The notes beneath the pieces were generated by a model. It was given only the letters and a program-made list of their open reading frames with translations. It had not been told where the DNA came from and did no database searches. A stretch of 13,748 nucleotides of DNA from Acidobacteriota bacterium (lineage in GTDB: Bacteria; Acidobacteriota; UBA890), in assembly GCA_022563115.1 (NCBI GenBank), contig JADFNY010000047.1, positions 1-13,748 on the forward strand. The letters are read 5' to 3'. Every line of letters begins with the position of its first letter. The stretch's first letter is position 1. This document shows positions 4,504 to 13,718 of the stretch, one piece after another. Made by a program: the position numbers and the translations under genes.

Positions 4504-6983
4504 CGACTAGGTACTTCGGCGAGCCGATCCGGCGCAACGAGGATCCACGCCTGTTGCGCGGTGAGGCGCTGTTCGTGGACGACGTCCAGCTGCCCGGCAT
4601 GCTGCACGTCGCCTTCGTGCGCAGCGACTTCGCCCACGGACGGGTCAACAGCATCGACGTCAGCGGCGCACTCGATGTTGCGGGCGTGGTAGCGGCGTAC
4701 ACGGCCGGCGACCTCGGTGACCTCTGGCGTCCGGGGCCGTTGCTCGTCCCTCCGCCCCCGACGATCGAGCGTCTGACGTTCAACGAGCGCACCCAGGTGC
4801 CGCTCGCCAAGGACAAGGTGCGCCACGTCGGCGAGCCGCTCGCCGTGGTCCTGGCGGAGAGTCGTTACGCCGCCGAGGACGGCGTCGGCCGCATCTTCGC
4901 CGACATCGAGCCTATCGATGCGGTCGTCGATCTGGAGTCGGCGCTGGCGCCCGGCGCGCCCCTCGTGCACGACGATCTGGGCACCAACCTGATGGCCCAC
5001 GTGATCCAGGAGAAGGGCGACTACGCCGCCGTTCGAGACAGCGCCGATCTCCTCATCGCCCGGCGACTGCATTACGACCGGGGCACCGCGGCGGCGATGG
5101 AGAACCGCGGTGTTGTCGCCGACTGGGAGCCGCGCGGTCGGCTGCTGCGGGTTTGGGACACCACCCAGGCGCCGATTCCCTTGCGAAACGGCCTCGCTGC
5201 GATGTTCGACCTCGGGCAGTCGGAGGTCCAGGTGATCGCGCCGTTCATCGGCGGCGGCTTCGGGCCCAAGATCATGATGTTCTATCCGGAGGAGGTGATC
5301 GTTACCTGGCTGGCGCTGAAGCTGGCCCGGCCGGTGAAGTGGATCGAGGATCGCCGCGAGAACTTCTTCGCCACCACCCAGGAGCGCGGTCAGATTCACG
5401 ACGCCGAGTTTGCCTTCGACAAGGACGGCAGGATCGTCGGCGTGCATGACGTCTTCATGCATGACGCCGGAGCCTATGCGCCTTATCCACTGACCGTGCC
5501 GATCAACAGCTCCTGCACGCTGCTCGGGCCCTACCGGGTGCTGAACTACTACACCGAGTTCAAGGCGGCGTTCACCAACAAGCCGATCGTCACCCCCTAT
5601 CGGGGTGCGGGGCGGCAGCACGGGGTGTTCGTCATGGAGCGGATGCTCGACCTTGCGGCCCGCGAGCTGCAGCTCGATCCGGTCGAGATTCGGCGCCGCA
5701 ACTTCCTCGTTCCCGAGGAATTCCCCCACCATCACGAGATCATCTTCCAGGACTTCAAACCGCTGATCTACGACAGCGGCGACTACGAGCCGGCGCTCGA
5801 CAAGGCGGTCGAGATGATCGGCTACCGGGAGTTTCGCGCCGCCAGGGCGGCCGCGAGGGACGGCGACGGCGACGGCGACGAGAAGCGCGCGGCGGACGAT
5901 CCGTCCGCTGACGGTCGGCTCAGGGGCATCGGCGTCGTTGCCTACGTCGAAGGCACCGGCATCGGCCCCTACGAGGGCGCCCGCGTTTCGATCGAGCCCA
6001 GCGGTCGGGTCAACCTCGCCACCGGCATCGGCACCCAGGGCCAGGGGCACCAGACGTCGTTCGCCCAGATCGTTGCCGACCAGCTCGGGGTCCATCCCTC
6101 CGACGTGCGGGTGGTCACCGGCGACACACGCGAGTTCGGGTGGGGCACCGGGACCTTCGCATCGCGCGGCGCCGTTGTTGCCGGAAACGCCTGTCAGACT
6201 GCCGCTGAAGCGGTGCGCGCCAAGGTCCTCGAGCTCGCCGCCGAGGAGCTAGAGGTAGCCCAGGATGACCTCGTCCTCGAAGGTGGCAAGGTGTTTGCGA
6301 AGGGCGCGCCCCAGATTTCGATCGAGCTCGGCGAGCTCGCCGTCAAGGCCAACCCGTTGCGTGGCGCCGTGCGCCACGGCACCGAGCCGGGACTCGAAGC
6401 GACCTCGTATTTCGGGCCCGAGTCGGGCACCACGGCGAGCGGTGTACACGCCATGATCGTCGCCGTAGATCCCGAGACGTTCATGGTCGAAATCGAAAGA
6501 TACGTCGTCGTCCACGACTGCGGCAGGGTGATCAACCCGCTCATCCTCGAGGGGCAGATCGTCGGCGGTGTCGCGCAGGGCATCGGCAACGCGTTCTACG
6601 AACAATTGGTCTTCGACGATCAGGGGCAGCTGCTGTGCCCGTCGTTCATGGACTACCTGCTGCCGACCGCTACCGACGTGCCGCGCATCGAGACCGCCCA
6701 TCACGAGACGCCGTCGCCGCTCAATCCGCTCGGTATCAAGGGGGCGGGTGAGGCCGGAGCCATTCCGGTAGCGGCGCTGTTCGCCCAGGCGCTCGAGGAC
6801 GCGCTCGGGCTGGAGGGCTTCGAGCTGCTCGAGATCCCGCTGAGCCCGAACCGCTTGTTCGAGCTCGTGACGGCGCACCGGGGAGGGGGGCAGGCCGGTG
6901 ACGGGTCGGCGCGGGAGAACCACCCCGCCAACGGAGACACGCCGGTGCCAGAAAAGTACCCGCCCAACGGAGACACGCCGTGA
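4500..6983 (+). CDS. Molybdenum hydroxylase large subunit, molybdopterin-binding (form II-type, PYRGAGR loop)
   Basis: Catalytic subunit, 827 aa, of a xanthine dehydrogenase-family hydroxylase, which uses water-derived oxygen to hydroxylate a carbon, usually beside a ring nitrogen. Visible motifs: N-terminal a/b hammerhead domain (about 12-140), IGGGFGPK (250-257), the active-site loop PYRGAGRQHG (366-375), GIGTQGQGHQTSFAQ (509-523), and GIKGAGEAG (745-753) with Glu751, the expected catalytic base. The loop lacks the Cys found in true CO dehydrogenase (AYRCSFR), so CO oxidation is unlikely. Residues about 451-473 are an acidic insertion (DGDGDGDEKR) encoded by GACGGC repeats, and the C-terminus carries an imperfect 12-residue duplication (HPANGDTP / YPPNGDTP). 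A GAGG (4489-4492) precedes ATG 4500 by 7 nt; the gene overlaps both neighbours by 4 nt. The substrate cannot be read; context suggests an N-heterocycle. Confidence 0.95.
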   Translation: MTTRYFGEPIRRNEDPRLLRGEALFVDDVQLPGMLHVAFVRSDFAHGRVNSIDVSGALDVAGVVAAYTAGDLGDLWRPGPLLVPPPPTIERLTFNERTQVPLAKDKVRHVGEPLAVVLAESRYAAEDGVGRIFADIEPIDAVVDLESALAPGAPLVHDDLGTNLMAHVIQEKGDYAAVRDSADLLIARRLHYDRGTAAAMENRGVVADWEPRGRLLRVWDTTQAPIPLRNGLAAMFDLGQSEVQVIAPFIGGGFGPKIMMFYPEEVIVTWLALKLARPVKWIEDRRENFFATTQERGQIHDAEFAFDKDGRIVGVHDVFMHDAGAYAPYPLTVPINSSCTLLGPYRVLNYYTEFKAAFTNKPIVTPYRGAGRQHGVFVMERMLDLAARELQLDPVEIRRRNFLVPEEFPHHHEIIFQDFKPLIYDSGDYEPALDKAVEMIGYREFRAARAAARDGDGDGDEKRAADDPSADGRLRGIGVVAYVEGTGIGPYEGARVSIEPSGRVNLATGIGTQGQGHQTSFAQIVADQLGVHPSDVRVVTGDTREFGWGTGTFASRGAVVAGNACQTAAEAVRAKVLELAAEELEVAQDDLVLEGGKVFAKGAPQISIELGELAVKANPLRGAVRHGTEPGLEATSYFGPESGTTASGVHAMIVAVDPETFMVEIERYVVVHDCGRVINPLILEGQIVGGVAQGIGNAFYEQLVFDDQGQLLCPSFMDYLLPTATDVPRIETAHHETPSPLNPLGIKGAGEAGAIPVAALFAQALEDALGLEGFELLEIPLSPNRLFELVTAHRGGGQAGDGSARENHPANGDTPVPEKYPPNGDTP
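5859..5879 (+). repeat. Short GACGGC hexamer repeat inside the large subunit gene
   Basis: Three GACGGC units plus GAC encode DGDGDGD at residues 454-460 of the large subunit, within an acidic insertion of about 20 residues that separates two conserved parts of the protein. It reads as a slippage-generated surface loop. Confidence 0.7.
6928..6980 (+). repeat. Direct repeat with 36-nt period at the end of the large subunit gene, duplicating a ribosome binding site
   Basis: The 17-mer CCAACGGAGACACGCCG occurs at 6928-6944 and again at 6964-6980, exactly 36 nt apart, so the frame is kept (HPANGDTP then YPPNGDTP). The similarity extends a few bases upstream. Each copy holds GGAG; the second (6969-6972) is the Shine-Dalgarno for the FAD subunit, 7 nt before its GTG at 6980. 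The first copy is followed by an in-frame GTG codon of the large subunit. It looks like a tandem duplication of the gene end that carried the ribosome binding site with it. Confidence 0.85.
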
Positions 6984-7920
6984 AACCGGCTCCGTTCGAG
7001 TACAAGGCTCCGGCGACGACGGACGAGGCGGTCGATTTGCTGGCCGAGCACGGTTGGGACGCGAAGCTATTGGCCGGCGGGCAAAGCCTCGTGCCGGCGA
7101 TGAACTTTCGTCTGGCGCAACCCGCGGTGTTGTTGGACCTGAACCGCATCGACGAGCTCGCCTACATCCGCACAGTCGATAGCGCGGAGGAAACCGGCTC
7201 GACGGGTAGCAACGTTGCCGAGGGCGACGGTGGAGGCGGCGCGGTAGGGCTCCGCATCGGCGCGATGACCCGCCAGGCGGCGCTCGAGCGCAGCGCCGCC
7301 ATCGCGGCTCACTCGCCCTTGCTTGCTGCGGCGCTCCCGTACATCGGCCATCCCCAGATCAGGAATCGCGGCACCATCGGCGGCAGCATTGCGCACGCCG
7401 ACCCGGCCGCCGAACTGCCGGCGATCGTGGTGGCACTGGACGCCGAGCTGACGATACGCAATAGCGAGGGCGAGCGGCGCGTTGCGGCCGCCGAATTCTT
7501 TCAGGGCCTGTTCTCGACCGCGTTGGGGCCGAATGACCTTCTCATCGAGGTCGACATCCCGGCATTGCCCGCGGGCACTGGCTGGTCGTTTCAAGAGGTC
7601 GCGCGCCGCCACGGTGACTACGCGCTTGTCGGCGTTGCCGCCACGGTGCGGTTGGCGGGCGACGTCTGTGAGGCGGCGCGCATGGTCTTCCTGTCGGTCG
7701 GCGGCGGGCCGGTCATCGCGTCGAACGCCGAGGCCTCGCTTGTCGGACAGCCCCTCGACGAGCGGCGCATCGGAGAGGCGGCACGGCTGGCGGCGAGCGA
7801 AGACATCGACCCGGTCAACGACATCCATGCTTCCGTCGCGTACCGTCGTCATCTGGCCGAGGTGCTGGCGCGCCGCGCCCTCCACGAGGCCGGCGCCCGG
7901 GCGCGTAGCGGGGCCGGCGC

Positions 7921-7924
<4 letters not shown>
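6980..7924 (+). CDS. Molybdenum hydroxylase medium subunit, FAD-binding (CoxM-like)
   Basis: FAD-binding subunit, 314 aa, that takes electrons from the iron-sulfur subunit and passes them to the final acceptor. The two FAD-binding signatures are clear: LAGGQSLVP (31-39) and TIGGSIAHADPAAELP (132-147), in a VAO/PCMH-type N-terminal domain, followed by the C-terminal CO dehydrogenase flavoprotein domain (about 180-300; EVARRHGDYALVGVAA). Start is GTG at 6980, overlapping the large subunit TGA by 4 nt, with GGAG 7 nt upstream inside the second copy of a duplicated sequence. An extra Gly/Ser/Glu-rich loop at about 68-88 is not usual in the family. It overlaps the transporter gene by 4 nt (GTGA). 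The S-L-M order differs from the M-S-L order of classical CO dehydrogenase operons. Confidence 0.94.
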
Positions 7925-9410
<1,486 letters not shown>

Positions 9411-9414
<4 letters not shown>

Positions 9415-10199
9415 AGCCCTACGATCTTTCGCAGGATCTGAACCAGGAGGTCAGCTTCTGGCCCTACTACCCGCCGTTCGAGGTCAAGTACATCAAGCGT
9501 AAGTCCGAGCACGGTGTCAACGCCCAGTACATCCAGACCTCCAACCACATGGGCACCCACCTCGATGCGCCGCGCCACTTCGTCAGCGACGGCATGACCA
9601 TCGACCAGATTCCGCTCGACTGGCTCTACGGCGACGGTGTCATCGTCGATCTCAGGGACGAGATGGACGCCCTCGGCGCCTACTCACCGGAGATGATCGA
9701 GAAGCGCGTCGAAGTGAAGGAGGGCGACCTGCTGATCCTCCACACCGGCTGGCACCGCTACTCTCAGTTCGGCGCGGAGTCCGACGAGGAGTACTACATC
9801 CACATGCACCCGGGGGCTCACCCCAGCATGGTGCCGTGGCTGCTCGAGAAGAAGATCAAGATCTGGGGCGTCGATGCCGTCTCCACCGACCACCCGATGA
9901 ACCTGCCGATTGGCCGCTTCTTGGGCAAGGGCACGTTCGGGCATTGCGATCGCGTGCGGGCCAAGGCCGAGGAGGTGTTCGGCGGCGCGGAGGAAGTCGA
10001 CCGGCTGTTTCCCCACGACCACTATCAGCTCACCCACAACGCATTGTTCTCGCACAACTGCATGCACATCGAGAACCTCGGTGGCCAGATCGACGCCCCC
10101 GAGCTGCAGGACAGACGGCTGACGATCGGCTGCTTCCCCTGGAAGTTCAAGGGCGGCGAGGCGGCGTTCTGCCGCGTGGTCGCGTTCGTCGAGGACTAG
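9411..10199 (+). CDS. Cyclase-family metal-dependent hydrolase (PF04199; kynurenine formamidase/isatin hydrolase type)
   Basis: A 262-aa cytoplasmic hydrolase of the cyclase/kynurenine formamidase family, which uses a metal (Mn or Zn) to hydrolyse amides; isatin hydrolase in this family opens a five-membered lactam. The defining motif is intact: HMGTHLDAPRHF (46-57), with metal ligands His46, His50, Asp52 and likely catalytic His56. A later conserved patch, HNCMHIENLGGQID (about 216-229), includes the His and Glu expected near the metal. ATG at 9411 overlaps the transporter stop by 4 nt, with GGAG (9402-9405) 5 nt upstream. It probably opens the ring, or acts on an early amide, in the pathway started by the hydroxylase. 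Exact substrate unknown; a formamidase role in tryptophan breakdown is less likely because no kynureninase or dioxygenase is nearby. Confidence 0.92.
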
Positions 10200-10243
10200 C
10201 AACGTGCCGAAGAACCGCGGGAGATTCCGTTAGGGGAGGTTGC

Positions 10244-11653
10244 ATGGACGTCGCGCGCTTGCCAGCAGCGGAGCTTCGCCGGCTGATCGGCGATCGAGAG
10301 TTATCGTGCGTCGAGGTGATCGAGGCGTGCCTGGCGCAGATCGAGCGCTACAACGGCGCGATCAACGCGGTGGTGACGTTGAACGACGACGCTGTCGACG
10401 AGGCGCGCCAACTCGACCAGCGGTTGGCGGCCGGCGACGGCGTCGGTGTATTGGCCGGGATTCCGGTGGGCATCAAGGACGTCACCCACACCGAAGGGAT
10501 GCGCACGACCTTCGGCTCGCCGTTGTACGCCGACCACGTTCCCGAGGTCGACGCGCTGGTCGTTCAGCGGCTCAAGGTCGCCGGTGCGATCATTCTCTGC
10601 AAGACCAACACCCCCGAGTTCGCCACCGGCGGCAACACCTTCAACGAGGTCTTCGGCGCGACGCGCAACCCGTGGAACACCGACCTGAGCGTCGGCGGCT
10701 CGACCGGTGGGGGGGCCGCCGGCTTGGCCGTGGGGATGATCGCCCTGGCCGAGGGCACCGACCTGGGGGGGTCGCTGCGCATCCCGGCGTCGTTTTGCGG
10801 CGTCGTCGGGCTGCGTCCTTCGCCCGGGTTGGTCCCGACCTGGCCGCACGAGTTTCTTTGGGATGACATGCAGGTCACCGGCGGCATGGGGCGCACCGCC
10901 GAGGATGTCGCCCTCATGCTCGAGGCCGTCGCCGGGCCCGGGCGGATCGCGCCGCTGCGCCAGCCGACCGACGGGCGTGACTTCGTCGAGGTAGTGCGGC
11001 GCGGCATGCCCGAGGGGTCACGGCTGGCCTTTTGCCCCGACATCGCCGGGATCGGCGTCGACGAGGAGATCCAGAGGGTCTGCCGCGCGGCCGCCGAGGA
11101 ATTGCGGCAGGCGGGTGCGACCGTCGAGGAGGTCGATCTCGATTTCGCCTACGGTTGGGACGCATTTCTCGCCATCCGCGGACTGTGGATGGTTGCCACC
11201 CAGTACTCGCGCCTCGACCGCATCGACGAGCTCGGCGACAACCTCGCCGCCAACGTCCGGGCCGGCCTCGAGACCACCACCGAACAGCTCGCCGCCGCCC
11301 AACACGCTCGGGCGCGGCTGTGGGCCGACATGTACGCGCTCTTCGAGAGGTTCGACTTCCTCCTCACGCCGTGCATGGCGGTGCCGCCGTTTCCGGTCGA
11401 GCAGAACTACCCGAAGACCATCGGCGGCCGGGCAATGAAGACCCACATCGACTGGGTGGCGCCGACCTTCATCTTGAGCCTCACCGGACTACCCATCGCC
11501 TCGGTGCCGGCGGGCGTCGACACCAACGGCCTGCCGGTCGGTCTGCAGGTGGTCGGTGGGCCGCAGAGCGAGGAAGCGGTTCTGGCGGTCGCCAGCGAGA
11601 TCCAACGCGCCCGGCCGATCGGGTTGCCGCCGGCTCGCCTAGCAGGGTGCTAG
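10244..11653 (+). CDS. Amidase-signature family amidase
   Basis: Amidase of 469 aa using the Ser-cisSer-Lys triad, which hydrolyses a C-N amide bond. Lys78 (PVGIKDVTHTEG), Ser153 (VGGSTGGGAAG) and nucleophile Ser177 (GTDLGGSLRIP) are all present, followed by the usual SFCGVVGLRPS. The common GGSSGG is GGSTGG here; the essential first Ser is kept. ATG at 10244 is chosen because a strong GGGGAGG (10233-10239) lies 4 nt upstream and the family N-terminus starts here; the frame stays open far upstream but only as antiparallel coding shadow over the cyclase gene. The 44-nt gap after the cyclase holds no terminator, so it likely belongs to the same operon. Its stop shares the CTAG at 11650-11653 with the malic enzyme stop. 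It probably cleaves a linear amide formed after ring opening; GatA is unlikely because no GatB or GatC is present. Confidence 0.93.
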   Translation: MDVARLPAAELRRLIGDRELSCVEVIEACLAQIERYNGAINAVVTLNDDAVDEARQLDQRLAAGDGVGVLAGIPVGIKDVTHTEGMRTTFGSPLYADHVPEVDALVVQRLKVAGAIILCKTNTPEFATGGNTFNEVFGATRNPWNTDLSVGGSTGGGAAGLAVGMIALAEGTDLGGSLRIPASFCGVVGLRPSPGLVPTWPHEFLWDDMQVTGGMGRTAEDVALMLEAVAGPGRIAPLRQPTDGRDFVEVVRRGMPEGSRLAFCPDIAGIGVDEEIQRVCRAAAEELRQAGATVEEVDLDFAYGWDAFLAIRGLWMVATQYSRLDRIDELGDNLAANVRAGLETTTEQLAAAQHARARLWADMYALFERFDFLLTPCMAVPPFPVEQNYPKTIGGRAMKTHIDWVAPTFILSLTGLPIASVPAGVDTNGLPVGLQVVGGPQSEEAVLAVASEIQRARPIGLPPARLAGC

Positions 11654-13356
11654 ACCGGAACGAGCGTCGGGTAGGCCGGCTCCCAGATCAGCTCGTCGAT
11701 GAGGTCTTCGATCGTGGTATCCGCGTCGGCCTGGGCAAGCCCTTCCTCGAACACCTGCCGGGCCACCGCCTGCCCGATGCTGCGGGTGATCTTGCGCATC
11801 TCGGCGAGCCGCGGGTAGAGCTTGCCGGCCTCGAGATCCTCGGGTGATACCTGCTCGGCGAGGTCCGCGGCGGCGGCCGTGAACATCGAATCGGTGACCT
11901 TGGTGGCGCGCGCGGCGAGGGCCCCGAGACCGACGCCCGGAAAGATGTAGACGTTGTTGCCCTGGCTGACGTGGATCATGCGATCGTCGTACTTCACCGG
12001 GTCGAAGGGGCTGCCGGTGGCGATCAGCGCCCGGCCCTCGGTCCACTCGACGACGTCGGCGGCGTGCGCCTCGCTCATCGCCGTCGGGTTCGAAAGCGGG
12101 AACACGACCGGGCGTTCGACGTGCTTGGCCATCTCGCGCAGCGCCGACTCCGTGAACGTGCCCGGTACGCCACTGGTGCCGATCAGCATGGTCGGCTTCA
12201 TCGTGCCCATCATGTGCTCGAGCTCGATCTTCTCCGTCGGATCCAGCCCGTGCTCGGTGGCGAGCTCGTGCGGCCAGGCGAAGGTCTTCTTGTGCTCGTC
12301 GAGGCCCTCGCGCCCGCTGTGGATCAGGCCGCGACTGTCGAGCACCGCGATCGAGCGGGTGATCTCGTCGGCCGACTTGCCCTCGCGTTCGAAGGCCCCA
12401 CGCAGTTGGTGTGCGATGCCGACGCCGGCGGCACCGCCGCCGAGAATGGCGATGCGCTGGTCGCTGAGCTTCTCGCCGATCACGCGGCAGGCGGCGACGA
12501 GGCCGGCTGTGGTGACCGCCGCGGTGCCCTGAATGTCGTCGTTGAACGACAGGATCTCGTCCTGATACCTAGCGAGCAGGTCGAAGGCATTGACCTTCTT
12601 GAAGTCCTCCCACTGCAGCAGCACCTCGGGAAAGCACTCCTTGACCGCCTGCACGAACTCGTCGATGAGGGCGTCGTACTCCTCGCCGCGCAGGCGCGGT
12701 TGGCGGTACCCGACATATTGCGGATCGTCGAGCAAATGTCGGTTGTCGGTGCCGACGTCGATGCTGATCGGCAGCGTCGTCGACGGGTGAAGACCAGCGC
12801 AGCCCGCGTACAGCGCCAGCTTGCCGATCGGGATCACCATGCCGCCGGCGCCCTGATCGCCGAGCCCGAGGATGCGCTCGTTGTCGGTCACGACGATGAG
12901 GCGAACGTAGGGCTTGCCTAAGCCCGCCAGTAGCTCCTTGATGCGCCCGCGGTGCTCCGGGGTGATCCAGATGCCACGCCCGCGGCGGAAGATCTGGCTG
13001 AAGTGAAAGCCGGCTTCGCCGACCGTCGGCGTGTAGACGATCGGCATGAACTCCTCGAGATGATCGATAAGGAGCCGGTAAAAGAGGGTCTCGTTGCGGT
13101 CCTGGAGCGCCCGCAGGCCGATGTACTGTTCGAGAGGCTCGGGCTTGCGGATGATCGCCTGATAGGTGCGCTCTGCCTGATCGTCAATGGTGTTGACCTG
13201 CGCGGGCAGAAGGCCAGCCAGGCCGAAGGTCTCGCGCTCTTCCTCGGTGAACGCGGTGCCCTTGTTCAACAGCGCATCCCACAGCAACTCCTTGCCCCGC
13301 TTGGCGACCTCGATTCTCAAGGTTCCGTCGTCTTGGCGTTTGAAAAAATGCGACAT
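11650..13356 (-). CDS. maeA: Malic enzyme, NAD-dependent type (oxaloacetate-decarboxylating)
   Basis: Oxidatively decarboxylates malate to pyruvate and CO2 with reduction of NAD(P), linking the citric acid cycle to pyruvate in the cytoplasm. At 568 aa it is the large, MaeA/SfcA- and eukaryote-like form, without a phosphotransacetylase extension. Key residues are visible: Tyr108 (PIVYTPTVGEAG), catalytic Lys179 (IPIGKLALY), metal ligands Glu250, Asp251 (LLQWEDF) and Asp274 (FNDDIQGTAAV), and the Rossmann loop ILGGGAAGVG (304-313). NAD rather than NADP preference is likely from the family but not provable here. ATG at 13356 lacks a strong Shine-Dalgarno. It points against the amidase operon and overlaps it tail to tail by 4 nt. 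It is probably a separate central-metabolism gene; it could use C4 acids made by the catabolic operon, but nothing shows co-regulation. Confidence 0.95.
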   Translation of the reverse strand: MSHFFKRQDDGTLRIEVAKRGKELLWDALLNKGTAFTEEERETFGLAGLLPAQVNTIDDQAERTYQAIIRKPEPLEQYIGLRALQDRNETLFYRLLIDHLEEFMPIVYTPTVGEAGFHFSQIFRRGRGIWITPEHRGRIKELLAGLGKPYVRLIVVTDNERILGLGDQGAGGMVIPIGKLALYAGCAGLHPSTTLPISIDVGTDNRHLLDDPQYVGYRQPRLRGEEYDALIDEFVQAVKECFPEVLLQWEDFKKVNAFDLLARYQDEILSFNDDIQGTAAVTTAGLVAACRVIGEKLSDQRIAILGGGAAGVGIAHQLRGAFEREGKSADEITRSIAVLDSRGLIHSGREGLDEHKKTFAWPHELATEHGLDPTEKIELEHMMGTMKPTMLIGTSGVPGTFTESALREMAKHVERPVVFPLSNPTAMSEAHAADVVEWTEGRALIATGSPFDPVKYDDRMIHVSQGNNVYIFPGVGLGALAARATKVTDSMFTAAAADLAEQVSPEDLEAGKLYPRLAEMRKITRSIGQAVARQVFEEGLAQADADTTIEDLIDELIWEPAYPTLVPV

Positions 13357-13426
13357 AGCGGTGAGCTCGATTCAGAAAGGGGGAGGGAGAGGGCGCGTCA
13401 TCTCTTGCGATCGTTGTCCGCCGGCG

Positions 13427-13432
13427 ATTGTA
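13427..13432 (-). promoter_or_regulatory. Possible -10 element of the malic enzyme gene
   Basis: On the minus strand the hexamer TACAAT (5 of 6 to TATAAT) lies about 70 nt before the malic enzyme ATG. I see no good -35 at the right distance, so support rests on the -10 alone. The resulting leader of roughly 65 nt would contain a 20-nt pyrimidine run (13374-13393 read on the minus strand). Confidence 0.3.
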
Positions 13433-13505
13433 GCCGGTTTCGGTCGCTTCCGTGGTTAGCAGGGCGCTGAAGAACTCCCGAGGGTACCGGGCATGGGTCT
13501 TGTGG

Positions 13506-13718
13506 GTTGGAGCCGATCGCCATGATGACCGCGAGCACGACCGTGTTCGTCGCCAGCAATTGCGCCAAACCCGGCAGCCCATCGAGCCACTCGGCCCCGA
13601 GGACGCTCTGCACGTAGGTCGGGACGCCGACCGCCGTGATCAGCGTGGTTCCTGTAATCAGCCCGTTCGCGGTGGTCACGCGCGCCGTTGCCAGCAGCTG
13701 CGATGTCGGCTCGATCGT
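13506..13718 (-). pseudogene. C-terminal remnant of an NCS2 (xanthine/uracil) permease-like transporter
   Basis: On the minus strand an open stretch encodes two hydrophobic segments, NGLITGTTLITAVGVPTYVQ and LAQLLATNTVVLAVIMAIG, separated by a short polar turn. Pattern and wording resemble the last membrane segments of NCS2 nucleobase permeases. The frame is closed upstream by TGA at 13719-13721, has only GTG (13679) as a start, and after MAIGSN continues as non-membrane Pro/Arg-rich text, so both the bulk of the transporter and its true end are missing. I read it as a gene fragment. The family call is from general resemblance only; another multi-pass transporter is possible. Confidence 0.4.

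Noticed and set aside
4359..6095. 578-codon minus-strand open frame opposite the large subunit
   Set aside because: It covers a firmly identified gene, is rich in Arg/Asp/Gly/Val typical of antisense frames in GC-rich DNA, and shows no domain.
9836..10243. 136-codon N-terminal extension of the amidase into the cyclase gene
   Set aside because: The extension is out-of-frame reading of the cyclase gene; the strong ribosome binding site at 10233-10239 and the family start support ATG 10244.
13374..13393. G-quadruplex in the purine run before the malic enzyme gene
   Set aside because: Only three runs of three or more G are present, so a standard four-run quadruplex cannot form within it.
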